A stretch of DNA of 64,000 bases, taken from Streptomyces sp. NBC_01451. GTDB taxonomy: Bacteria; Actinomycetota; Actinomycetes; Streptomycetales; Streptomycetaceae. Positions 22,707 through 29,900 of this stretch are shown in pieces (the first letter of the stretch is position 1; every line of letters begins with the position of its first letter). The notes beneath the pieces were generated by a model, which had not been told where the DNA came from, did not search any database, and saw only the letters and a program-made list of their open reading frames with translations. The DNA is taken from contig NZ_CP109479.1 of NCBI RefSeq assembly GCF_036227485.1, forward strand, positions 8,060,001 through 8,124,000, written 5' to 3'. The translations under genes were made by a program, and so were the position numbers.

Positions 22707-23204
22707 ATGGGCATGAGCGTGACCATCTCCGTGGCGACAGAACGGGACGCCGAACAGATCTTCCGGCTGCAGTACCTGTGCTTCCAGAGCGAGGCCGCTC
22801 TCTACGGCAACTACCGGATCGATCCGCTCGTCCAGTCCCTGGACTCCGTGCGGGAGGAAGTCGGCGCGGACTGCGTCTTCGTGGCCCGGCTGGGCGAGGA
22901 GGTCGTCGGCTCGGTGCGCGGCACGCCGAACGCCGACGGCACGGCGTCCATCGGCAAGCTCTGCGTCCACCCCCGCCTCCAGGGCCACGGCATCGGGGCC
23001 CGCCTCCTGCGCGCGGCCGAGTCGGCGCTCGCGGAGGAACGCGGTGCCAAGAGGTTCCGCCTCAGCACCGGCCACCGCAGCGACAAGGGCCTGCGCCTGT
23101 ACCGCCGCGTCGGCTACGAAACGGTGGGCACGGACAAGGGCAACGACGGCGTGCCGATGATCGTCCTGGAGAAGCCGGCGGAGACCTACGCGGCAACGGC
23201 GTAG
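22707..23204 (+). CDS. GNAT-family N-acetyltransferase
   Basis: 165 residues from ATG 22707, with GGGAGG nine bases upstream. The acetyl-CoA loop is 'VHPRLQGHGIGARLLRAAE' and the C-terminal strand pair includes 'LRLYRRVGYETVG'. The N-terminal 'VATERDAEQIFRLQYLCFQSE' resembles acyltransferases acting on small molecules. Acceptor unknown. Confidence 0.88.
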   Translation: MGMSVTISVATERDAEQIFRLQYLCFQSEAALYGNYRIDPLVQSLDSVREEVGADCVFVARLGEEVVGSVRGTPNADGTASIGKLCVHPRLQGHGIGARLLRAAESALAEERGAKRFRLSTGHRSDKGLRLYRRVGYETVGTDKGNDGVPMIVLEKPAETYAATA

Positions 23205-23206
23205 TG

Positions 23207-23262
23207 CCTTCAGGGGGGCGGGGAACTGCGCGACCAGCCACATGTGGCTCGTGGTCGCGCAA
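23207..23262. terminator. Family-1 repeat copy D acting as bidirectional terminator
   Basis: The family core (GGGGAACTGCGCGACCAGCC) is followed here by its own inverted continuation. GCGCGACCA (23228-23236) pairs with TGGTCGCGC (23252-23260), and inner GCCAC pairs with GTGGC. It lies between convergent genes, 2 bases after one stop and 5 bases before the other. Confidence 0.75.
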
Positions 23263-23267
23263 CAACC

Positions 23268-23723
23268 TCAGCCGATCTCCCCCCGAGGCGCACGCGCCTG
23301 ACGCAGCCAGTACATCGCGGAGACGGGCAGCAGCACAGGGATGAACAAGTACCCCATCCCGTAGTCGGACCACACGGTCGAGTCGGGGAACGCGGACGGC
23401 TCGACCAAGGTCCACGTACCCACGATCAACACGCCGGCGAGTTCGGCGGCGCAGCAGACGAACGCCGCCCTGCGTGCCCTCTCCCCACCCCGCACCAGCG
23501 AGTACGTGATGAACCCGTACACCACACCGGCGACAGCCGACAACGAGTAGGCGAGCGGCGCGTGCCCGAACTCGGTCGAGATCTGCACGGCGGAGCGCGA
23601 CACCGCGCCGACGACCATCACGCCGTACAGCCAGACCAGCAGCATCCCCGGCCCGCCGATGAGCCGCTTCCGTACCGGCTTCTCCTCCGTGGACCCGGCC
23701 ATGGGCTCCTCCGTGGTGGCCAT
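23268..23723 (-). CDS. Integral membrane protein, four segments (function unknown)
   Basis: 151 residues from ATG 23723, preceded by GGGGAGGGTGAG inside the end of the upstream gene. After a charged start ('MATTEEPMAGSTEEKPVRKR') four hydrophobic stretches follow, with 'GGPGMLLVWLYGVMVVGA' first and 'SDYGMGYLFIPVLLPVSAM' last. The upstream membrane gene's stop lies 1 base before this start, so they form a pair. No family with known function was recognised. Confidence 0.8.
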   Translation of the reverse strand: MATTEEPMAGSTEEKPVRKRLIGGPGMLLVWLYGVMVVGAVSRSAVQISTEFGHAPLAYSLSAVAGVVYGFITYSLVRGGERARRAAFVCCAAELAGVLIVGTWTLVEPSAFPDSTVWSDYGMGYLFIPVLLPVSAMYWLRQARAPRGEIG

Positions 23724-23724
23724 C

Positions 23725-24084
23725 TCACCCTCCCCAGATGTCATAGAGCCGCACCTCCAGCACGGCCAGCACCACACCGCCGGCGGCGACCGTCACCGAG
23801 CCCCAACGGGTGCGCTCGGCCAGCGACATGAACCCCGTCACCGGTACGCACGCCAGCGCGCCCAGCAGATACGCCACGAAGATCGTCGTGCCCTGTTCCG
23901 GCTTCTCGCCCCGGGCGAGCTGCACGACGCCTACCACCAGCTGGACCACGGTGAGCAGTGTCACCACGCCCATGCCGATGAAGTGCCAGTCCTTGGTGGG
24001 CTGATCGCGGGAGGCGGCCCAGCCGCACCAGGCGGCGAGCGCGAGAGCGGCGACGGCGGTCGCGACCGTCAGGGCATCAAGCAT
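23725..24084 (-). CDS. Integral membrane protein, four segments (function unknown)
   Basis: 119 residues from ATG 24084. It begins inside the membrane ('MLDALTVATAVAALALAAWC') and contains three further hydrophobic stretches. The loop 'RDQPTKDWHFIGMGVV' is the most polar part. It is the first gene of a two-gene minus-strand unit with the 151-residue membrane protein. Together they may form one membrane complex; no function can be assigned. Confidence 0.8.
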   Translation of the reverse strand: MLDALTVATAVAALALAAWCGWAASRDQPTKDWHFIGMGVVTLLTVVQLVVGVVQLARGEKPEQGTTIFVAYLLGALACVPVTGFMSLAERTRWGSVTVAAGGVVLAVLEVRLYDIWGG

Positions 24085-24166
24085 GCCGCGACCCTATTAC
24101 GGCTCAAAATGCCTGGTGCGGTCGGCCCCGCGTCGTACGGGAGGGCGACAGGAGTGGCTGATCCAT

Positions 24167-24201
24167 GTCCACGCCTGTCCGGAATATGGACAAGCGTGGA
24201 C
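24167..24201. promoter_or_regulatory. 14-base inverted repeat upstream of the metNIQ leader
   Basis: Arms 24167-24180 (GTCCACGCCTGTCC) and 24188-24201 (GGACAAGCGTGGAC) pair with one mismatch around a 7-base spacer. The repeat ends 9 bases before a likely -35 (TTGGTC, 24211-24216) and about 45 bases before the leader ORF. A dimeric regulator site is the best reading; which one is unknown. Confidence 0.55.
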
Positions 24202-24244
24202 GACCGGTTCTTGGTCGCGTCCATACGTCTGCTTTACTGATCGC

Positions 24245-24331
24245 ATGACCACCACGAGCAGCCGCATCCTTGCGACCGAGGCGACCCTGACGCCCGGTGC
24301 TCGTTGTATGTGTCGAATGTGCGCCTTCTAG
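24245..24331 (+). CDS. 28-residue Cys/Met-rich leader peptide before metNIQ
   Basis: ATG 24245 to TAG 24331 encodes a short peptide whose end is ARCMCRMCAF: three Cys and two Met within six residues. A -10-like TTTACT (24233-24238) sits 6 bases before the ATG, so translation may be leaderless. Short Cys-rich upstream ORFs act as ribosome-mediated attenuators of sulfur genes in actinobacteria. Here the downstream operon imports methionine, and the codon cluster covers both sulfur amino acids. The 177 bases to metN are free of other genes and could hold alternative structures, but no clear terminator was found by eye. Confidence 0.72.
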   Translation: MTTTSSRILATEATLTPGARCMCRMCAF

Positions 24332-24508
24332 AGGGCCCCCGGACCAACCCCTGAGCCTCGCGCCCCCGAAGCGAGCCACCGTGGCATGTCCGTACGCCGC
24401 AGCCGTATGACTCCTCCGACTCATACCCGGCATTCGCATACGTGACCGAGCCGCGCCGCGCACATCCTCTTCCCGTGTCCGGGCACACCCACGCCCGCGC
24501 ACTCGACA

Positions 24509-25579
24509 GTGACGGAAACCCCTGTGATCACCACGTCAGGCCTCACGAAGGTCTACCGCTCGCGCGGTCGTGAAGTCACCGCCCTCGACGGCGTCGACCT
24601 GCACGTCCGCGAAGGCGAGGTCTACGGCGTCATCGGCCAGTCCGGTGCCGGCAAGTCCTCGCTCATCCGCTGCGTCAACCTCCTGGAACGCCCCACCGCC
24701 GGCACGGTCACCGTCGCCGGGCAGGACCTCACCGCCCTGGCCGGGCGCGGACCGAGGGCGGGCCGGGAACTGCGCCGGGCGCGCAGCCGTATCGGCATGG
24801 TCTTCCAGCACTTCAACCTGCTCTCCACCCGAACCGTTCAGGACAACGTCGAGCTGCCGCTCGAAATCCTCGGTACGTCGGGCAAGGAGCGGTCCCGCAA
24901 GGCCCTGGAACTGCTCGACCTCGTCGGCCTCTCCGACAAGGCCACGGCCTACCCGGCACAGCTCTCCGGCGGGCAGAAGCAGCGCGTCGGCATCGCCCGC
25001 GCCCTCGCCGGGGACCCCAAGGTGCTGCTCTCCGACGAGGCCACCAGCGCCCTCGACCCGGAGACCACGCGTTCCGTCCTCCAGCTGCTGCGCGACCTGA
25101 ACCGGCAGCTGGGGCTCACCGTGCTGCTCATCACGCACGAGATGGACGTCGTCAAGTCGATCTGCGACTCGGCCGCCCTCATGGAGAACGGACGGATCAC
25201 CGAGTCCGGCACCGTCAGCGAGCTGCTCGCCACCCCCGGCTCCGAACTGGCCGCCGCGCTCTTCCCGGTCGGCGGCGACGCCTCCGGGGACGACCGCACG
25301 GTCATCGACGTCACCTTCCAGGGCGACGCCGCCGCCAGGCCCGTCATCTCGCAGCTCTCGCGCACGTACAACATCGACATCTCCATCCTCGGCGCCGCGA
25401 TGGACACCGTCGGGGGCAGGCAGGTCGGCCGGATGCGCATCGAACTGCCGGGCGGCTACGAGGAGAACGTCGTGCCGGTCGGCTTCCTGCGCGAGCAGGG
25501 CCTTCAGATCGAGGTCGTCGAGCGCGCGGACCGGGAGACGGGCCGGGAGTCCGTGCTGGTGAAGGACGGTGCCAAATGA
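24509..25579 (+). CDS. metN: Methionine ABC transporter, ATP-binding subunit
   Basis: Powers import of D/L-methionine with MetI and MetQ. The 356-residue protein shows Walker A 'GQSGAGKSSLIR', signature 'LSGGQKQRVGIARAL', Walker B 'VLLSDEATSALD' and switch His 'LLITHEMDVV'. The C-terminal NIL domain (about 270-345, 'FQGDAAARPVISQLSRTYN') is typical of MetN and binds methionine for trans-inhibition. Start: GTG 24509, although GTG 24524 ('MITTSGLTKVY') is an equally good family start; neither has a strong ribosome site. It overlaps metI (ATGA). Confidence 0.95.
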   Translation: MTETPVITTSGLTKVYRSRGREVTALDGVDLHVREGEVYGVIGQSGAGKSSLIRCVNLLERPTAGTVTVAGQDLTALAGRGPRAGRELRRARSRIGMVFQHFNLLSTRTVQDNVELPLEILGTSGKERSRKALELLDLVGLSDKATAYPAQLSGGQKQRVGIARALAGDPKVLLSDEATSALDPETTRSVLQLLRDLNRQLGLTVLLITHEMDVVKSICDSAALMENGRITESGTVSELLATPGSELAAALFPVGGDASGDDRTVIDVTFQGDAAARPVISQLSRTYNIDISILGAAMDTVGGRQVGRMRIELPGGYEENVVPVGFLREQGLQIEVVERADRETGRESVLVKDGAK

Positions 25580-26337
25580 CCTGGTCCGAAATGCGGCCCC
25601 TGCTGGAGCAGGCGTGTTGGGACACCCTCTACATGGTCGGCTGGTCCACGCTGATCGCCGTCGCCGGCGGGCTTCCGCTGGGCATCCTGCTGGTCCTGAC
25701 CGACCGCGGCGGGCTCCTTCAGAACGTCCTCGCCAACAAGGTCGTCGGGCAGGTCGTGAACGTCGCCCGCTCGATGCCGTTCATCATCCTGATGGTCGCG
25801 CTGATGAGCTTCACGCGGGCCGTCGTCGGCACGACGATCGGCCGTGAGGCCGCCATCGTGCCGCTCGCCATCGGCGCGATCCCGTTCTTCGCCCGCCTCG
25901 TCGAGACGGCTGTCCGCGAAGTGGACCACGGGCTCGTCGAGGCCGTGCAGGCCATGGGCGGCAACACCTGGACCGTCGTCCGCAGGGTCCTCGTACCCGA
26001 GTCCCTGCCCTCGCTGATCTCGTCGGCCACCACGACCGTCGTCGCGCTCATCGGCTACTCCGCGATGGCCGGTACGGTCGGCGCGGGAGGCCTCGGCGAC
26101 ATCGCCATCCGCTACGGCTACCAGCGTTTCGAGACCGGCCTGATGTGGATCACCGTGGCGATCCTCGCGGTCGTCATCTCCGTCATCCAGTTCGCCGGCG
26201 ACCTCGCGGCCCGCAGGCTGCACAGGCGCGGCGGCGGATCCGGGTCCGTGCCGACGCTCCGGCTGCTGAAAGCGCGGCCGAAGGCGAGCCCGGCGGCCGG
26301 GGAATCGGCTGCTGCGAACGCCGGCAGGGCTGCCTGA
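25576..26337 (+). CDS. metI: Methionine ABC transporter, permease
   Basis: Inner-membrane channel subunit, 253 residues, with about five to six hydrophobic segments. The cytoplasmic coupling loop is 'EAVQAMGGNTWTVVRRVLVP'. The first residues 'MTWSEMRPLLEQACWDTLYM' match MetI starts. Its ATG overlaps the metN stop. A polar Arg/Pro/Ala-rich tail of about 35 residues after the last segment is longer than in enteric MetI. Confidence 0.95.
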   Translation: MTWSEMRPLLEQACWDTLYMVGWSTLIAVAGGLPLGILLVLTDRGGLLQNVLANKVVGQVVNVARSMPFIILMVALMSFTRAVVGTTIGREAAIVPLAIGAIPFFARLVETAVREVDHGLVEAVQAMGGNTWTVVRRVLVPESLPSLISSATTTVVALIGYSAMAGTVGAGGLGDIAIRYGYQRFETGLMWITVAILAVVISVIQFAGDLAARRLHRRGGGSGSVPTLRLLKARPKASPAAGESAAANAGRAA

Positions 26338-26438
26338 GAGCAGCCGGGCACGCCCCATTCATCCCTCCCACCCACCCGCGGATTTCCCCGTACCACCCAT
26401 CACGGGGACAGTCACACCCACATGGAAAGGCACTTTTC

Positions 26439-27266
26439 GTGCGTAACGTCATAAAGCTCACCGCTGTCGCCCTCGCCACCGGAGCCCTCACCCTGGGTCT
26501 GGCCGCGTGCGGCTCCGACAAGGACTCCGCCTCCGACACCAGCGGCCCACTGGTCGTCGGCGCGAGCACCGTCCCGCACGCCGAGATCCTCACCTACATC
26601 AAGGACAACCTGGCCGAGAAGGCGGGACTCGACCTGGACGTCAGGGAGTTCACCGAATACGCCACGCTGAACCCGGCGACCGAGGACGGGTCCGTGGACG
26701 CCAACTACTTCCAGAACCAGCCGTACCTCGACGAGTTCAACCAGAAGAACGGCACCGACATCGTGCCGGTCGTCACCGTGCACCTGGAACCGCTCGGCCT
26801 CTACTCGAAGAAGCTGAAGTCGGCCGACGAGCTGAAGAGCGGCGCCACCATCGCCGTCCCGAACGACACGGTCAACGAGGCCCGGGCCCTCAAGCTCCTC
26901 GACGCCAACGGGATCATCACCCTCAAGGCCGGGGTGGGCAACGCCGCGACCCCCAAGGACATCGCCGAGAACCCCAAGAACATCGAGTTCAAGGAGCTGG
27001 AGGCGGCCCAGACCCCGCGCTCCCTGGACGACGTCGACGCCGCGGTGATCAACGGCAACTACGCCCTCGAAGCCGACCTCTCGCCCGCGAAGGACGCCCT
27101 CGTCTCGGAATCCCCCAAGGACAACCCGTACGGCAACTTCCTCGCCGTGAAGAAGGCGGACGAGGGCGACCCCCGGGTCGCGAAGCTGGCGAAGCTGCTC
27201 ACCTCCGCCGAGGTGCGGAAGTTCATCGAGGACAAGTACGACGGCTCCGTGATCCCCTCCTTCTGA
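26439..27266 (+). CDS. metQ: Methionine-binding lipoprotein
   Basis: Cell-surface substrate-binding protein of the NlpA/MetQ family. GTG 26439, preceded by GGAAAGG, gives 275 residues. The lipobox 'LGLAACGSD' makes C24 the lipidated residue. 'GASTVPHAEILTYIKDNLAEK', 'EFTEYATLNPATEDGSVDAN' (located by first residues) and 'YFQNQPYLDEFN' are family-typical. It follows metI after 101 bases and is probably co-transcribed. Confidence 0.95.
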   Translation: MRNVIKLTAVALATGALTLGLAACGSDKDSASDTSGPLVVGASTVPHAEILTYIKDNLAEKAGLDLDVREFTEYATLNPATEDGSVDANYFQNQPYLDEFNQKNGTDIVPVVTVHLEPLGLYSKKLKSADELKSGATIAVPNDTVNEARALKLLDANGIITLKAGVGNAATPKDIAENPKNIEFKELEAAQTPRSLDDVDAAVINGNYALEADLSPAKDALVSESPKDNPYGNFLAVKKADEGDPRVAKLAKLLTSAEVRKFIEDKYDGSVIPSF

Positions 27267-27433
27267 TCCGGCCGCCGTCAGGTACCCGCCACCTGGGTAC
27301 TTACCGACACGTACGGGGTCCGCGCCCTCACGGGGTGTGGACCCCGTGATGCGGCTGTGGCGCCGCATGCTGCATGCTGGGCAGTTCATCAGGCCTTGCG
27401 GGTTCGAAGGTTTCGAAGGTTACGGAGTGGCGC

Positions 27434-28072
27434 ATGACGAGCACCTTTCCCAACATCTCCATCAGCACGGAGCGGTTGGTACTGCGCCCCCTCGACGAGG
27501 ACGACATCCCCGCGCTGGCCGAGATGATGAACGACGAGCAGGTCGCGGCCTGGACGGACGTCCCCCAGCCCTTCACCGAGGAGGCGGCCCACACCTGGAT
27601 CACCGAGTACGCGCCCGCCGAACGCACCGAGGGCCGTGGCCTCGACTTCGCCGTCACCGAGTTCCTCACCCAACGCCTGGTCGGCATCGTCCAGTTGTCC
27701 AAGACGAACTGGCACATCCGGTCCACCGAACTGTCGTACATCATCGCCCCCTGGGCACGCGGCGAGGGCTACGCCTCCGAGGCCGCGCTCGCCACCTCCC
27801 AATGGGTGCTCGGCGACCAGAAGTTCGAGCGCGTCGAACTGCGCACGGCCGCCGACAACACCGCCTCCCAGCAGGTCGCCCAGAAGATCGGCTGTATCAG
27901 CGAGGGCGTCCTGCGCGGCGCCTGCATAGCGCACGTCCGTACCGAGGACGGCACCTGGACCGACGAACGCACCGACTTCATCGTCTGGAGCCTGCTGCCC
28001 GAGGACCTCGAAGGAGCCGGCGAGGACCTGGCCGACACCAGCGGTTTCACGTCGTACTCCGACTGGAACTGA
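27434..28072 (+). CDS. GNAT acetyltransferase, RimJ/RimL-like
   Basis: 212 residues from ATG 27434. The opening 'ISTERLVLRPLDEDDIPALA' is the standard RimJ/RimL-type beginning. The acetyl-CoA region is 'YIIAPWARGEGYASEAALA' and the C-terminal block 'VELRTAADNTASQQVAQKIG' is conserved. Members acetylate N-termini of ribosomal proteins or small molecules; the target here is not predictable. It stands alone between metQ and the cobalamin genes. Confidence 0.88.
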   Translation: MTSTFPNISISTERLVLRPLDEDDIPALAEMMNDEQVAAWTDVPQPFTEEAAHTWITEYAPAERTEGRGLDFAVTEFLTQRLVGIVQLSKTNWHIRSTELSYIIAPWARGEGYASEAALATSQWVLGDQKFERVELRTAADNTASQQVAQKIGCISEGVLRGACIAHVRTEDGTWTDERTDFIVWSLLPEDLEGAGEDLADTSGFTSYSDWN

Positions 28073-28208
28073 ACCGAGGGGTACGCGACCGGACACTCCG
28101 GGAACACCCGATACGCTCACGGAGCCCCGGTACGGCGACACCGTACGGGATGCCCCTGGTTCCCCAGCCGCCCGCCGACCGCGCCGAACCCTCTGGAGAC
28201 TGACGACG

Positions 28209-29444
28209 ATGGCCGACCGGGTCACGGTGATCGGCTGGGACGGCACGCCCCTGAGCGCCACGGCGTGCTCCGCCCTCGGCGCCGCCACGCTGGTGGCCGG
28301 CGCGCCGCACCATCTCGCCCTTCCAGAAGTGCCCCCGGCCGCCGAACGCGTCCGCCTCGGCAGCGTCGACCTGGCGGCCTCCCGTATCGCCGGCCACCGC
28401 GGCAGCGCCGTCGTCCTCGCCGACGGGGACCCCGGCTTCTTCGGTGTCGTGCGCACCCTGCGCAACCCCGAGTTCGGCCTGGAGGTCGAGGTCGTACCCG
28501 CCGTGTCCTCGGTGGCCACCGCCTTCGCCCGGGCCGGCATGCCCTGGGACGACGCCCAGGTCGTCGTCGCCCACCGCCGAACCCTGCGCCGCGCGGTCAA
28601 CGTGTGCCGCGCCCACACCAAGGTCGCCGTCCTCACCTCGCCCGGCGCGGGACCCGCCGAACTCGGCCTGCTCCTCGACGGGGTGCACCGCACCTTCGTC
28701 GTCTGCGAGGAACTGGGCACCGCACGCGAACAGATCACGATCCTCACCTCCGACAAGGCCGCCGACCGCACCTGGCGCAACCCCAACGTCGTCATCGTCA
28801 TCGGCGGCCCGGCCGCGGCGGGCGGCGACAACGACTGGATCGCCGGCCGGGACCCGGCGGCAGGTCCCCGCGGCTGGGCACTGCCCACCGAGGCGTACGG
28901 GCACGGCTCCACCGGATACGCCGAGGGCGAGACGGAACTGCTGCGGGCGGCCCAACTCGCCCGCCTGGGACCGCGCGTGGGCGACCTCGTCTGGGACATC
29001 GGCTGCGGCGGCGGCACCTTCGCCACCGACGCGGCCCGCAGCGGCGCCGCCGTCATCGCCGTCGACCGGGACGTGGACGCCTGCGCCCGCACCGACTTCG
29101 CCGCCCGCCGCTTCGGCGTCCAGCTCCAGATCGTCCGGGGCGAGGCCCCCCACGTCCTGGAGGACCTCCCCGAGCCAGACGTCGTCCGTGTCGGCGGCGG
29201 GGGAGCGGCGGTGGTCTCCGCGGTCGCCGACCGGCGCCCGCAGCGCATCGTGACGCACGCGGCGACCCGCGACGCGGCGGAACTCGTCGGCCGTGACCTC
29301 ACCGAACACGGCTACCGGGTCGAGTGCGCCCTCCTCCAGTCCGTCGAGCTCGACATCCGGGCCTGGACGGAGAAGGAGCGGAGCGTCGCGTTCCTGCTCA
29401 CCGGAGAACTGCTGCGGCGCGATGGGGGTACCCCCAGGCGTTGA
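28209..29444 (+). CDS. cobL: Precorrin-6Y C5,15-methyltransferase (decarboxylating)
   Basis: Bifunctional cobalamin-ring enzyme, 411 residues. Residues 1-205 are the CbiE-like tetrapyrrole methylase ('VTVIGWDGTPLSA', 'GHRGSAVVLADGDPGFFG'). Residues about 235-405 are the CbiT-like SAM methyltransferase/decarboxylase ('LVWDIGCGGGTFATDAA' SAM loop). Both halves are present, as in aerobic-pathway CobL. The last codons ('DGGTPRR') fall in a short GC-rich repeat that supplies the stop codon, so the C-terminus differs from what the ancestral gene probably had. Confidence 0.93.
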   Translation: MADRVTVIGWDGTPLSATACSALGAATLVAGAPHHLALPEVPPAAERVRLGSVDLAASRIAGHRGSAVVLADGDPGFFGVVRTLRNPEFGLEVEVVPAVSSVATAFARAGMPWDDAQVVVAHRRTLRRAVNVCRAHTKVAVLTSPGAGPAELGLLLDGVHRTFVVCEELGTAREQITILTSDKAADRTWRNPNVVIVIGGPAAAGGDNDWIAGRDPAAGPRGWALPTEAYGHGSTGYAEGETELLRAAQLARLGPRVGDLVWDIGCGGGTFATDAARSGAAVIAVDRDVDACARTDFAARRFGVQLQIVRGEAPHVLEDLPEPDVVRVGGGGAAVVSAVADRRPQRIVTHAATRDAAELVGRDLTEHGYRVECALLQSVELDIRAWTEKERSVAFLLTGELLRRDGGTPRR

Positions 29445-29457
29445 GCACTGGGGGAGC
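29424..29457. repeat. Short GGGGGTACCCCC-type repeat at the cobL 3' end
   Basis: GATGGGGGTACCCCCAGGCG continues to CACTGGGGGAGCC. A similar but shorter element (GCTCCCCCAGAGGGGACCCC) lies at 35957-35976. This looks like a small interspersed element. Here it encodes the last few residues and the stop of cobL. Confidence 0.5.
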
Positions 29458-29738
29458 CTCGCTGAGGGGGGGTGCTCGGGCGACGGGCGGGCCCTGCCCG
29501 ACCGCGCCCCCTGACGCCGGTTGCCGTCCCGTGATCCTGTTGTCGTACTGCGCGCGGTAGGCTGGCCGACCGTTGCACTGCACTCGGCGGCCCGGCACTT
29601 CGTAGCCCAATGTCCGGAAAGCGCACCCGTTTTGGGGTGAGTGTGGTATGGCGGAACCGTTGGGGCGCGCAACGTGGCGCAGTCCACAGCGGTCCGTGGC
29701 GGATCAAGGTGCCGCTACGGCGGAACGGCCGCAAGAAT

Positions 29739-29770
29739 GCCAGTTGATGGCGACAATGCCAGTTAGTGGC
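29739..29770. promoter_or_regulatory. Two GCCA-N5-TGGC palindromes upstream of bluB-cobT
   Basis: GCCAGTTGATGGC (29739-29751) and GCCAGTTAGTGGC (29758-29770) are repeated at 19-base spacing, 131 bases before the start. The flanking 10-mer AATGCCAGTT occurs in both and also at 11181. This is a probable operator pair for an unknown regulator. The rest of the 456-base gap 29445-29900 shows no gene, and no cobalamin-riboswitch motif was recognised. Confidence 0.4.
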
Positions 29771-29900
29771 TTTGTCGTCTTTCTGGGACGGGTCGTTCGT
29801 GCCGCTGGGCGCGCATGCTCGTTCTTCACTACGGGGCGACCGGTGAGCCGTTACGGGCGAGCTGGTCGTAGAAGCACTAACCGATGGGCGAGGGGTACGC

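Noticed and set aside
24332..24508. SAM riboswitch before metN
   Set aside because: Neither SAM-I nor SAM-II consensus helices are recognisable; the Cys/Met leader ORF explains the position better.
29445..29900. Cobalamin riboswitch before bluB-cobT
   Set aside because: No B12-box-like sequence was found by eye in the 456-base gap; only paired palindromes are visible.
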